DNA of 64,000 nt from assembly GCF_001519075.1 (NCBI RefSeq), contig NZ_KQ954244.1, positions 637,934 to 701,933 of the forward strand, given 5' to 3'. Positions within the stretch are counted from its first letter, which is position 1; each line of letters begins with the position of its first letter. The DNA is from Novosphingobium fuchskuhlense. GTDB taxonomy: Bacteria > Pseudomonadota > Alphaproteobacteria > Sphingomonadales > Sphingomonadaceae. This document shows, one piece after another, positions 56,468 to 64,000 of the stretch. The position numbers were made by a program, and so were the translations under genes. Below the pieces are notes generated by a model. The model did not search any database. It was given only the letters and a program-made list of their open reading frames with translations, and had not been told where the DNA came from.

Positions 56468-56497
56468 GCCCTCTCCCGGGGCGGATCAGGAACCTTG

Positions 56498-57340
56498 ATG
56501 GCGCGGCTGCATCTGCACTTGTTGTCGGACTCGACCGGTGAAACGCTCGAGATGATCGCCAAGGCCGCGCTGGCGCAATTCGACGATGCCGACGTCGTAC
56601 GCCATTTCTGGCCGATGGTCCGCTCCCAACAGCATCTGGACCGGATCATGGGCGAGATCACCGCCAATCCGGGCCTCGTCCTGTTCACGATGGTCAATGC
56701 CGAGACGCGCGAACTTCTCCAGAGTCGCTGCGCTGCGCTCGGGCTTCCAAGCGTACCTGCGCTCGATGCCGTCACCCTGGCACTCGAAGCGCAGCTTGGC
56801 CAAGCGGCCAAGGGGAGGCCGGGCCGTCAGCACGCAATGGACGAGGCGTATTTCCGCCGTGTCGAGGCGATCCAGTTCACCATAGCGCACGACGACGGCA
56901 TTGCATGGGAAGACTGGGAGGCAGCGGATATAGTCCTTGCCGGTGTGTCGCGTTCATCCAAGACACCTACGGCAATCTATCTGGCCAACCGCGGCTACCG
57001 CGTCGCCAACATTCCCATCGTTGTGGAAAGCCCCCCGCCGCCGGCCCTGTTCAGCTTGCGGCGTCCGCTCGTCGTCGGGCTCACCACCAGCCCCGAGCGG
57101 CTTATTCAGGTGCGGCGCAACCGGCTTCTCTCGCTCAACCAGGCGCCGGAGACGGCTTATGTTGACAGTGATCACGTTGCGCGCGAGGTGCAATATGCGC
57201 GCAGGATGTTCGCGGATAACGGCTGGCCGGTGATTGACGTCTCCCGGCGTTCCATCGAGGAAACAGCTGCCGCGGTGATCAATCTCTACAACGAGCGCCG
57301 CCCTGATGGTGGCGCAAGCGGCGGAGGTCACGCGCTGTGA
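56498..57340 (+). CDS. Pyruvate/PEP dikinase regulatory protein (PPSR, DUF299)
   Basis: 280 residues from the ATG at 56498 (CAGGA 6 nt upstream; in-frame TTG at 56411 lies within oriC and has no support). The first residues [21 protein letters not shown] are diagnostic, and the P-loop [25 protein letters not shown] is near 148–172. The family is a bifunctional Ser/Thr kinase and pyrophosphorylase that switches pyruvate phosphate dikinase or PEP synthase off and on. It is the first plus-strand gene to the right of the origin (the RP001-type gene). Confidence 0.95.
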   Translation: MARLHLHLLSDSTGETLEMIAKAALAQFDDADVVRHFWPMVRSQQHLDRIMGEITANPGLVLFTMVNAETRELLQSRCAALGLPSVPALDAVTLALEAQLGQAAKGRPGRQHAMDEAYFRRVEAIQFTIAHDDGIAWEDWEAADIVLAGVSRSSKTPTAIYLANRGYRVANIPIVVESPPPPALFSLRRPLVVGLTTSPERLIQVRRNRLLSLNQAPETAYVDSDHVAREVQYARRMFADNGWPVIDVSRRSIEETAAAVINLYNERRPDGGASGGGHAL

Positions 57341-57350
57341 AGGTGAGGGA

Positions 57351-57935
57351 ATGCTGATACTGGCGTCACAGAGCTCAAGCCGGAAGGCCATGCTCACCGC
57401 GGCTGGCGTGCCGTTTGAGGCTCGCGCTTCCGACGTTGACGAAGCCGAGATCAAGCGAGAGCTGATCGGTGTACCCGGCAGTGAAGTTGCCATGATTCTG
57501 GCCGAGGCCAAGGCTCTTGGCGTTTCGGTCGGCGCGCCGGGGCGACTGGTGCTGGGAGGGGATTCGCTGGTCGAAGTCTGTGGCCGCCCGTTCGACAAGC
57601 CGGCAAGCCGGGCTGATGCGGCAAAGCATCTCGCATTCTTCTCGGGTCAAACGATGCACCTCCATTCGGCAGCTATTCTGGTGCGCGATGGGGCACCGGT
57701 GTGGCGTCACTGTGAAACCGCACGGCTGCGCGTGCGTACCCTTTCGAGCGATTTCATCGAAAGCTATCTGGCCGAGGAATGGCCGGCCGTCGGCGGTTGC
57801 GTTGGCGTGTTTCGCATCGAAGCATTGGGTGTCCAACTTTTCGACCATATCGAAGGGAGCCACTTCACTGTGCTTGGCATGCCCCTGCTCGCGCTTCTGG
57901 GCGCCCTTCGTACGCAGGGTGAGCTCGCTGCATGA
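57351..57935 (+). CDS. maf: Maf-family nucleotide pyrophosphatase
   Basis: 194 residues. AAGGTGAGGGA precedes the ATG. The N-terminus [21 protein letters not shown] corresponds to the Maf signature SxSPRRxxLL, but here with Ser for Pro and Lys for the second Arg; LGGDSLVEV carries the catalytic-type Asp. Maf proteins hydrolyse dTTP/UTP or modified nucleotides. It ends in a 4-bp overlap with aroE. It is the second gene in the PPSR–maf–aroE–coaE–dnaQ run. Confidence 0.9.
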   Translation: MLILASQSSSRKAMLTAAGVPFEARASDVDEAEIKRELIGVPGSEVAMILAEAKALGVSVGAPGRLVLGGDSLVEVCGRPFDKPASRADAAKHLAFFSGQTMHLHSAAILVRDGAPVWRHCETARLRVRTLSSDFIESYLAEEWPAVGGCVGVFRIEALGVQLFDHIEGSHFTVLGMPLLALLGALRTQGELAA

Positions 57936-58786
57936 CGCGTCCCTATGCAGAAGTGATTGGCGATCCGATCGCGCAATCCAAGTCTCCCGCCATACATGGT
58001 TTTTGGCTTCAAAATCTTGATATAAAATCGAAATATCAGGCAACACATGTTCACTCGCGCAACCTTGGCGAATTTCTGAATACGCGCAGGACCGATCCCT
58101 TGTGGCGCGGCTGCAATGTCACCATGCCGCACAAACAGGCTGTCATTCCCCTGCTGGACCGCCTCGACCCGCTTGCCGCGGCAGTTGGTGCCGTCAACAC
58201 GATCATCCCGGAGGGCGGCGCTCTCGTCGGCTACAACACCGACGTCCCGGGCTTTCTCGAACCGCTGCGTCCGATGTTGAACCGAGTGCACTACTTCCGC
58301 ATGGCCCGCGTTTTCGGCACGGGGGGCGCGGCGCGGGCGGTTGTCAAAGGGCTCGCCGACGAAAAGCTGGTAATCGTCCTTGCCGGCCGGAACCCCGACA
58401 AGGCCCGTGATTTGCTCCGCGAGCTCGATCCGACCGGTGAGCATCATGCCGTTGATATCGCGCACTTCGCTGATCCGACTGACTTCGACTTCGATGATCG
58501 CGAGGGTTGCCTCGATCTGATCATCAACGCATCCTCGCTGGGAATGACGGGACAGCCCCCGCTGCTGCTCGATATGAGCCACGCCCCGCCAAACTCGATC
58601 TTCTATGATATCGTGACCAGTCCGCTCGAAACGCCCTTTCTGAACGCGGCCAAAAACGCCGGGTTTCGCACGATCGATGGCTTGTCGATGCTGATCGGTC
58701 AGGCCGATCATGCGTTCCGCCGGTTTTTTGGTGCTATCCCGCCGCGCGACAAGGATTCCGATCTCCGCAAGATGCTTGCCACATGA
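57932..58786 (+). CDS. aroE: Shikimate dehydrogenase (NADP)
   Basis: 284 residues. It reduces 3-dehydroshikimate to shikimate. The substrate site has [16 protein letters not shown] (SKSP), [11 protein letters not shown] with the catalytic Lys, and YNTDVPGF with its Asp partner; the NADP loop is [14 protein letters not shown] overlaps link it to maf (57932–57935) and coaE (58783–58786). Confidence 0.97.
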   Translation: MTRPYAEVIGDPIAQSKSPAIHGFWLQNLDIKSKYQATHVHSRNLGEFLNTRRTDPLWRGCNVTMPHKQAVIPLLDRLDPLAAAVGAVNTIIPEGGALVGYNTDVPGFLEPLRPMLNRVHYFRMARVFGTGGAARAVVKGLADEKLVIVLAGRNPDKARDLLRELDPTGEHHAVDIAHFADPTDFDFDDREGCLDLIINASSLGMTGQPPLLLDMSHAPPNSIFYDIVTSPLETPFLNAAKNAGFRTIDGLSMLIGQADHAFRRFFGAIPPRDKDSDLRKMLAT

Positions 58787-59385
58787 GCCGTCCGTTTATC
58801 CTGGGTCTCACTGGTTCCATCGGCATGGGCAAGTCTGCGGTCGCTCTGATGTTGCGTGAGCTTGGTGTCCCCGTTTTTGACGCCGACGCCACAGTTCACC
58901 GCCTGCAGGGTCCCGGCGGTGCGCTGCTCCCTGCGATCGAAGCGGCATTTCCCGGCACGACTGGTCCTCTTGGGGTTGATCGTCCCGCGCTCGGAGGCCA
59001 AGTCTTCGGCAATCCGGAGGCTCTCGCACGGCTTGAAGCCATCGTCCATCCTGCAGTGGGTGAGGAACGGGGGACGTTTCTGCTTGAGCACGGGGGCGAG
59101 TCGCTCGTGGTCTTCGATATTCCGCTCCTGTTCGAAAAGGGGCACGGCACTGGGCTTGATGCAGTCGCAGTCGTTTCCGCGCCCGATGACATGCAGCGCG
59201 CGCGCGTGCTGGCGCGTCCGGGGATGACACCCGAAAAGTTCGCGCAGATTCTTGCCCTGCAGGTTCCCGATGCCGAAAAACGTGCCCGGGCCGACTACGT
59301 TATCAACACCGGTTTGACTCTTGCTGAAACCCGCGAACATGTCGCCGCACTGGTTGGGGCCCTACGGCAAAAAAACCCACGATGA
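58783..59385 (+). CDS. coaE: Dephospho-CoA kinase
   Basis: 200 residues. It catalyses the last step of coenzyme A synthesis. Walker A is LTGSIGMGKSAVALML from residue ~8, with VPVFDADATVH following, and a lid with ARVLARPGMTPEKFAQI. It overlaps aroE by ATGA and precedes dnaQ by 40 bp. The gene order aroE–coaE–dnaQ is shared widely in alphaproteobacteria. Confidence 0.97.
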   Translation: MSRPFILGLTGSIGMGKSAVALMLRELGVPVFDADATVHRLQGPGGALLPAIEAAFPGTTGPLGVDRPALGGQVFGNPEALARLEAIVHPAVGEERGTFLLEHGGESLVVFDIPLLFEKGHGTGLDAVAVVSAPDDMQRARVLARPGMTPEKFAQILALQVPDAEKRARADYVINTGLTLAETREHVAALVGALRQKNPR

Positions 59386-59425
59386 AGCCTTGCCAGCCCC
59401 CTTGGTCGGGTCCAGACTACAGCAA

Positions 59426-60115
59426 ATGCGTGAGATCGTTTTCGATACAGAGACGACCGGCCTCGACCCGCAGAGCGGCGATCGGCTGGTGGAGATTGGC
59501 TGCATCGAAATGATCAACCGTGTGCCTACCGGCGCGGTCTATCATGCCTATTTCAATCCGGAGCGCTCGATGCCGGCCGAGGCTGAGGCAGTCCACGGCA
59601 TTTCCAGCGCGTTCCTTGCCGACAAACCGCGCTTCGCCGAACGCGCCGAGGAATTGCTCGCCTTCCTTGGGGATGCGCCGCTGGTTGCCCACAATGCAGG
59701 GTTTGATTTCGGCTTCCTGAACGCGGAACTTGCACTTTGCGCGAGGCCTGCAGTCGACCGGGCGCGGATGGTCGATACCGTTGCAATCGCGCGCCGCAAG
59801 CATCCGGGCGCCAAGTTGAGCCTTGATGCGCTCTGCTCGCGGTATGGAATCGACCGCAGCCATCGCGTGAAGCACGGCGCTTTGCTCGATGCCGAGCTGC
59901 TAGCGCAGCTTTACGTCGAGCTAATGGGCGGCCGTCAGATCGGTATGGAACTGGCTGCCGAGGTCGAGGTCAAAGCGTCGGTTACCGCAGCACCGAGCAT
60001 TTCTGCATCGCCACGCGTCCTGAGACCCGCGCGACCTCATTCACCGAGTGCGGAAGAAAGCGCGCGGCATGCCGCATTTGTCGAAGCAATCAAGGGAGCC
60101 ATCTGGTTGCAATGA
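59426..60115 (+). CDS. dnaQ: DNA polymerase III epsilon subunit (proofreading exonuclease)
   Basis: 229 residues. DEDDh exonuclease motifs are FDTETTG (Asp7, Glu9), HNAGFDFGFLN, and HGALLDAELLAQLY with the catalytic His and Asp. It removes misincorporated bases as part of the replicase core. The C-terminal ~50 residues are a flexible Pro/Ala region ending in a helix. The start at 59426 gives MREIVFDTETTG; an upstream in-frame extension overlaps coaE and lacks similarity. Confidence 0.95.
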   Translation: MREIVFDTETTGLDPQSGDRLVEIGCIEMINRVPTGAVYHAYFNPERSMPAEAEAVHGISSAFLADKPRFAERAEELLAFLGDAPLVAHNAGFDFGFLNAELALCARPAVDRARMVDTVAIARRKHPGAKLSLDALCSRYGIDRSHRVKHGALLDAELLAQLYVELMGGRQIGMELAAEVEVKASVTAAPSISASPRVLRPARPHSPSAEESARHAAFVEAIKGAIWLQ

Positions 60116-60170
60116 CACTGCCCTGTCCGGTCGTCGCCGGCCAGCTGATCTAGCGAAGGAGAGTGGACGT

Positions 60171-60737
60171 ATGGATATTCGCGTTTCGGGCCACCAGGTC
60201 GATACTGGCGCTGCCTTTGAAGCCCATGCCGAAGAGCGCCTCTCCACGATTGTTGACAAGTACTTCTCGCGCGCGCTGACATCGCACGTCACGCTCGGCA
60301 AGGCTCCACACGGCGGTTTTCGCTGCGATATCGTAACTCATGTCGCGCAGGGCCTGATTCTGAAAGGTAGCGCGGTCGCACAGGACGCCCACGTCGCGCT
60401 CGATCAATCAGCTGAGAAGATCGACAAGCAGCTGCGCCGCTACAAGCGACGGATCACCGCGCGGCAGGACGAGGCGGATCATGCCCGGCGCGAGGAAGAT
60501 GCCGCCTATACAGTGTTCGTCGTCGAGGAGACTGAGGCGGAGGAGCCTGCCGATGCGCCATTGGTAATCGCGGAAACGCGGGTCGATGTGCCGACCGCCA
60601 GTGTCTCGGACGCGGTGATGATGCTTGATCTGCGCAACACCAACGCTCTCCTGTTCAAGAACGCAGGTACCGGCGTGCATAACATGGTCTATCGCCGCGG
60701 TGATGGCTCGATCGGCTGGGTTGAACCGGCCAAGTAA
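60171..60737 (+). CDS. hpf: Ribosome hibernation promoting factor, long form
   Basis: 188 residues. GCGAAGGAGAG lies upstream of the ATG. The N-terminal S30AE domain (MDIRVSGHQVDTGAAFEAHAEERLSTIV, in pieces; KQLRRYKRRITAR) and the C-terminal long-HPF dimerisation domain (NALLFKNAGTGVHNMVYRRGDGSIGWVE) are both present, so it can form 100S ribosome dimers in stationary phase. A gap of 151 bp with nothing recognisable separates it from ptsN, its usual alphaproteobacterial partner. Confidence 0.96.
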   Translation: MDIRVSGHQVDTGAAFEAHAEERLSTIVDKYFSRALTSHVTLGKAPHGGFRCDIVTHVAQGLILKGSAVAQDAHVALDQSAEKIDKQLRRYKRRITARQDEADHARREEDAAYTVFVVEETEAEEPADAPLVIAETRVDVPTASVSDAVMMLDLRNTNALLFKNAGTGVHNMVYRRGDGSIGWVEPAK

Positions 60738-60888
60738 CCGAAACGGCAAGATTGCGCGGCACTCTGATGTCCGGCAAGTGGATCGGTGGTCCGGCGAACG
60801 CGATTCGGCGCTTGCGCCGCGTCGCGTTCAGGCGCATTGGCCGCTCCATATCAGGCGTGCGAACGCGTTTTCCGGCATCACTGTTTCC

Positions 60889-61350
60889 ATGACTGCTCTT
60901 TTTTCGATCGATCTTCAGGCGGTGCGTATCGTACGTGCCGATACCAAGACGCAGATCCTTGGCGCGCTCGCGGATTGCTTTGGCGAGGTCTACGCACTTG
61001 ACCGCGCCACTGTGCTCGAACGCATCGAGGAGCGCGAAACGCTAGGTAGCACCGGATTCGGACGCGGCGTTGCCATTCCCCACGCGCGGCTTGATGGTTT
61101 GGCTCGTCCCGTGGCCGCGTTTTTCCGGCTGGAAAGCCCAGTGGACTTTGCATCATCAGACGGCATGCCTGTGGACTGTATTTTCGGGCTTCTGTCGCCC
61201 GAGCAGGCCGGGGCTACGCATTTGCAGGCTTTGGCCGCGATTTCCCGCCTTATGCGCGATGAACGCATGCATGAGCGGCTGATCGCTGCCCCTGATGCCG
61301 ACGCGATTTATGCTCTGCTCGTCAATGTCATCGACCGCGACGCGGCTTGA
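60889..61350 (+). CDS. ptsN: Nitrogen-regulatory phosphotransferase EIIA-Ntr
   Basis: 153 residues. PTS EIIA type-2 fold with GFGRGVAIPHARLDGL carrying the phosphorylated His65. It is part of the nitrogen phosphotransferase relay (PtsP–NPr–EIIA-Ntr), which modulates potassium transport and stress signalling. It is co-directional with hpf and 78 bp upstream of the DUF1491 gene. Other relay genes are not in the window. Confidence 0.95.
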   Translation: MTALFSIDLQAVRIVRADTKTQILGALADCFGEVYALDRATVLERIEERETLGSTGFGRGVAIPHARLDGLARPVAAFFRLESPVDFASSDGMPVDCIFGLLSPEQAGATHLQALAAISRLMRDERMHERLIAAPDADAIYALLVNVIDRDAA

Positions 61351-61428
61351 TCCTTCAATCGTTGGCGGCGACGGCCAACAAATCCGTTCCATTGCCAGCA
61401 TAATGCCCGAGCCACAGAAGAGGCGAAG

Positions 61429-61764
61429 ATGAGCGCCCCGCGTCTGGCATCTGCCCTGGAGGTGGCCGCACTGATTCGCATGGCCGAGGCGGGCGGCGGC
61501 TTTGGCATGGTATTGCACCGGGGCGAGCCGGATAGCGGCTCGATTCTTATTGTTATCCTAGATAATCAAGGGTTTGGCCAAACCCATGCGCGAGCGTTCG
61601 AACGCCTGCCCACAGCATCCGGCAGCCGAAGCTGGAGCCTCTCACGATCACAAGACCCTGAAAAAAAAGAAAAATTTGATACGTATCTGGCTCGTCGGAT
61701 AGAGCAGGATCCGGATCTGTGGATCATTGAACTGACTATCGCTGAAGGCGAGCAGTTCATCTAG
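61429..61764 (+). CDS. DUF1491 family protein
   Basis: 111 residues. LASALEVAALIRMAEAGGGFGMVLHRGEPDSGSILIVI (in pieces) and the C-terminal YLARRIEQDPDLWIIELTI are the family-specific segments. DUF1491 proteins are found almost only in alphaproteobacteria, have an N-terminal helix–strand fold, and have no known role. GAGGCGAAG precedes the ATG. Confidence 0.9.
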   Translation: MSAPRLASALEVAALIRMAEAGGGFGMVLHRGEPDSGSILIVILDNQGFGQTHARAFERLPTASGSRSWSLSRSQDPEKKEKFDTYLARRIEQDPDLWIIELTIAEGEQFI

Positions 61765-61934
61765 AATCTCAAAGCTCACGAGAACAAAACCAGATTCATG
61801 GGTTGACTTGAAACGCCCAGAGAATAAGGGGCGCCACTCAACCACGCGTAGGCAGCGTCGGGACGGCGCACCCGCCATCCCCGCCAGCACGCAGACGGGG
61901 GGCAGACGCCAAGGCCTTCGGCAGGTTTTCGATA

Positions 61935-61953
61935 TTGCAGGGCTTCCCTGCAA
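61935..61953 (+). promoter_or_regulatory. Hairpin in the leader of the cell-wall hydrolase gene
   Basis: TTGCAGGG, loop CTT, CCCTGCAA: a perfect 8-bp stem 53 bp before the ATG at 62007. There is no T tract after it, so a terminator is unlikely; it may be a structured 5' leader. The surrounding gap (61765–62006) otherwise holds no gene. Confidence 0.4.
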
Positions 61954-62006
61954 CTTGGAGCCATCCGCGCCTTGTGCAGACGTTCACCGCCCAATGACGA
62001 AGTTGA

Positions 62007-62669
62007 ATGAGCCGCCAGTTTCGCGTCGCGAGTGCCGTGTGCATTGCCGCAAGTTTTGCTACGATCCTGTTCAGCACAGGCGGATCCGGTGCCAAAGCAC
62101 AGGATATCCAGATCCCGGTCGCTCAAGCACCTGGATCATCGGCCATAACCGTCGAACCTCGACAGAGTGTGTTCCGGCCGGCCGAACAGCCTCTCAACCA
62201 GCCCGAGAGCACCACTGCAGAGGGTGATTCTGCGGCAGTGGATCCTTTAGCCGGGGTAACCTCACTGGCCGATCTGGTTGCGCGGACCCCGATACCGACG
62301 TCGATATCACGGGAGATGGAATGCCTAGCCGGGGCAATCTATTTCGAAGCCCGCAGCGAGACGCTGGACGGCCAGCTTGCTGTCGGGCGGGTGATTGTAA
62401 CCCGCGCAGCGTCCGGGCGCTTCCCCAATTCCTATTGCGGTGTCGTCTATCAGCCCTCGCAGTTTTCGTTCGTGCGTTCCAACGCGATGCCGGCCATCAA
62501 TCGTGAGAGCGCACTGTGGCAGCGAGCTGTGCGGATCGCGCTGATCGCGCACGCCGGCGCCTGGCGTAGCCCGGTGGAAGGTGCCATGTTCTTTCATGCG
62601 GCGCATGTCTCGCCGTCTTGGGGCAAGATCCGTATGGCGCGGGTAGATAACCACGTATTCTACCGCTGA
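62007..62669 (+). CDS. SleB-like cell-wall hydrolase
   Basis: 220 residues. A signal peptide (AVCIAASFATILFSTGGSGAKA) is followed by a Gln/Pro-rich linker, then the hydrolase domain (about 100–220) with MECLAGAIYFEARSE, whose Glu is the catalytic-type acid of SleB/CwlJ lytic enzymes, then VGRVIVTRAASGRFPNSYCGVVYQ and MFFHAAHVSPSWG. It is expected to cut peptidoglycan glycan strands in the periplasm. Such genes occur in many non-sporulating alphaproteobacteria. It is convergent with purH. Confidence 0.9.
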   Translation: MSRQFRVASAVCIAASFATILFSTGGSGAKAQDIQIPVAQAPGSSAITVEPRQSVFRPAEQPLNQPESTTAEGDSAAVDPLAGVTSLADLVARTPIPTSISREMECLAGAIYFEARSETLDGQLAVGRVIVTRAASGRFPNSYCGVVYQPSQFSFVRSNAMPAINRESALWQRAVRIALIAHAGAWRSPVEGAMFFHAAHVSPSWGKIRMARVDNHVFYR

Positions 62670-62725
62670 ATGATTCCGGTCGGGCGCCCCCAAAACTGCA
62701 GGCGTCCGGCAACCATCTGCCAAGA

Positions 62726-64000
62726 TCAGTGTCTGAAGTGACGCATTCCAGTGAATACCATTGCGATGCCGGCGGCGTCTGCCGCGGCAATCACTTCGTC
62801 ATCCCGGATTGAGCCACCCGGCTGGATTACAGCCGTCGCGCCGGCCTCGACAGCACTTATGAGGCCATCGGCGAAGGGGAAAAAGGCATCGGACGCGACT
62901 GCTGAGCCGACGGTCCGAGGCGCCCCCCAACCGTGAGTTTCTGCAGCCTCTTGGGCCTTCACTGCAGCGATACGCGCACTGTCGCGCCGGTTCATCTGGC
63001 CTGCCCCAATGCCGGCGGTCACGCCGTCACGGGCATAGACGATGGCGTTTGATTTGACATGCTTGGCAACGGTCCAGGCAAAGCGGCAGTCGGCAAGCTC
63101 CTGCGACGTTGGCTGCCGCTTGGTAACGACGCGCAGCATGTCGTCGGAAAGGGTGCCGTTGTCGCGGTCTTGGACGAGCAAGCCACCTGCGATGGGAATC
63201 GTCACAAGACCGCTCCGGTTGGCGGCAGGCAGTTCGTCGATAAGCAGCAGCCGCAGATTTTTTTTGCGCGCAAACGCAGCGAGAGCGGCATCATCGGCGC
63301 CGGGAGCGACGACGACTTCGGTGAAGATCTCGCAGATGGCCTCTGCAGTCTGACCATCAAGGGGACAGTTAAGTGCCACGATGCCGCCAAACGCCGACAC
63401 TGAATCGCAAGCCAATGCAGCCTTCCAAGCCTCGAGCGGCGTCTCTGCGACCGCCACGCCACAAGGGTTGGCGTGCTTCACGATAACCACGGCGGGCCTG
63501 TCCGAGCCGAACTCGGCGACTAGTTCCAGTGCTGCATTGGCGTCATTGTAATTGTTGTAGGACAGCTCTTTGCCCTGCACTTGCCGTGCTTGCGGCAGGC
63601 CAGGCACTGCCGCCCCCTGAGCCGGTACGTAGAGCGCCGCGCTCTGGTGCGGGTTCTCACCGTACCGCAGGGTAGAGACCAACTGGTTTGCACCGAGCAG
63701 AGTCGGTGGGAAGTGGTGCTGCTGATCAGCAACTGCGAACCACTGCGCGATGGCCGCGTCGTACGAAGCGGTGGCGGCGAAAGCCTTTGCAGCCATCGCC
63801 TTGCGGAAATCTAGGTTGGTGGCCCCGTCGTGCTGTTCCAGTGCGCTTACCAGCGCGGGATAATCGGCAGGATCGGTGATGATGGTCACATAGTGATGGT
63901 TCTTGGCAGCGGATCGGACCATTGACGGCCCGCCGATGTCGATGTTCTCTATGATTTCATCTCGTCCGGCACCCTTCGCAACGGTTGCTGCAAACGGGTA
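62726..64000 (-). CDS. purH: Bifunctional phosphoribosylaminoimidazolecarboxamide formyltransferase/IMP cyclohydrolase, partial
   Basis: The frame is open to the right edge; 424 residues are visible and about 100 N-terminal residues are missing. The edge sequence [19 protein letters not shown] belongs to the IMP-cyclohydrolase domain, and [38 protein letters not shown] (in pieces) and [14 protein letters not shown] to the AICAR-transformylase domain with its catalytic Lys-His. It catalyses the last two steps of purine synthesis. With purD at 18 kb, two purine genes lie in the window. Confidence 0.97.
   Translation of the reverse strand, partial: YPFAATVAKGAGRDEIIENIDIGGPSMVRSAAKNHHYVTIITDPADYPALVSALEQHDGATNLDFRKAMAAKAFAATASYDAAIAQWFAVADQQHHFPPTLLGANQLVSTLRYGENPHQSAALYVPAQGAAVPGLPQARQVQGKELSYNNYNDANAALELVAEFGSDRPAVVIVKHANPCGVAVAETPLEAWKAALACDSVSAFGGIVALNCPLDGQTAEAICEIFTEVVVAPGADDAALAAFARKKNLRLLLIDELPAANRSGLVTIPIAGGLLVQDRDNGTLSDDMLRVVTKRQPTSQELADCRFAWTVAKHVKSNAIVYARDGVTAGIGAGQMNRRDSARIAAVKAQEAAETHGWGAPRTVGSAVASDAFFPFADGLISAVEAGATAVIQPGGSIRDDEVIAAADAAGIAMVFTGMRHFRH

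Larger units (their letters stand above)
56163..56497. other. oriC: Predicted chromosomal replication origin (oriC)
   Basis: 335 bp without a gene between hemE and PPSR, the position of the origin in Caulobacter and relatives. It contains three copies of CTTTCCACA (DnaA-box-like, 8/9 to TTWTNCACA), an AT-rich stretch at 56177–56222 holding a perfect palindrome AATCTATAGATT (56183–56194) and GATTC-TTTT-GAATC (56191–56204), and three GANTC sites (56191, 56200, 56296) for CcrM methylation. No CtrA-type TTAA-N7-TTAA site was seen. Genes switch strand here. Confidence 0.87.

Noticed and set aside
56411..56497. Upstream TTG start extending PPSR by 29 residues
   Set aside because: The extension lies in oriC, has no ribosome site, and the ATG at 56498 gives the family-typical N-terminus.

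Overview
The window is a GC-rich alphaproteobacterial chromosome segment, almost certainly from the Sphingomonadales (Sphingomonas/Novosphingobium/Erythrobacter type). The main reasons are the gene order hemE–[origin]–PPSR–maf–aroE–coaE–dnaQ, the run rho–mnmE–mnmG–rsmG–parA–parB, and alphaproteobacterial families such as DUF2093, UPF0262, DUF1491, DUF6489 and CarD. No rRNA, tRNA, CRISPR array, insertion sequence or prophage was seen. The gene content is mostly housekeeping, with a few accessory islands.

Layout. 1–3.8 kb: the end of a POT peptide transporter, two translationally coupled amidohydrolase-like proteins (the second without metal ligands) and an NnrU membrane protein. 3.9–8.3 kb: dxs, a Zur/Fur regulator, msrA with a coupled 46-residue ORF, and two small secreted proteins. 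8.4–15.7 kb: an accessory locus with an aspartyl/asparaginyl beta-hydroxylase-like protein, two sulfotransferase-like proteins and a large TonB-dependent receptor closed by a strong terminator. 15.7–28.6 kb: M23 peptidase, DUF2093, xseA, a purD gene fused in frame to a second ~385-residue domain, a methyltransferase-like gene, an adenosine kinase, dcd, cdd, a GH25 protein, UPF0262, dnaB and rpoZ. 28.7–44.3 kb: helicase–S4–fdxA–carD, lipoproteins, tsaC, two acyl-CoA dehydrogenases, a DUF815 ATPase, a PQQ-type sugar dehydrogenase, a free-methionine-sulfoxide reductase, an M48 protease and a CAP protein.

44.4–62.7 kb is the origin domain. parB, parA, rsmG, mnmG and mnmE, then rho, hemJ and hemE, run on the minus strand toward lower coordinates. 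Three parS sites lie in rsmG and in the mnmG–mnmE gap. Between hemE and PPSR is a 335-bp non-coding segment with DnaA-box-like repeats, an AT-rich palindromic stretch and GANTC sites: the predicted chromosomal oriC. From there PPSR, maf, aroE, coaE, dnaQ, hpf, ptsN, DUF1491 and a cell-wall hydrolase run on the plus strand. Most genes in this domain are therefore transcribed away from the origin, co-directionally with replication. purH runs off the right edge.

Most unusual items: the PurD fusion and its start codon shared head-to-head with xseA, the TonB receptor/sulfotransferase/hydroxylase locus, the catalytically degenerate second amidohydrolase, the gene after rho broken by an in-frame TAG, and parS sites embedded in the rsmG coding sequence. 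All functional statements come from reading motifs by eye; no database search was run.
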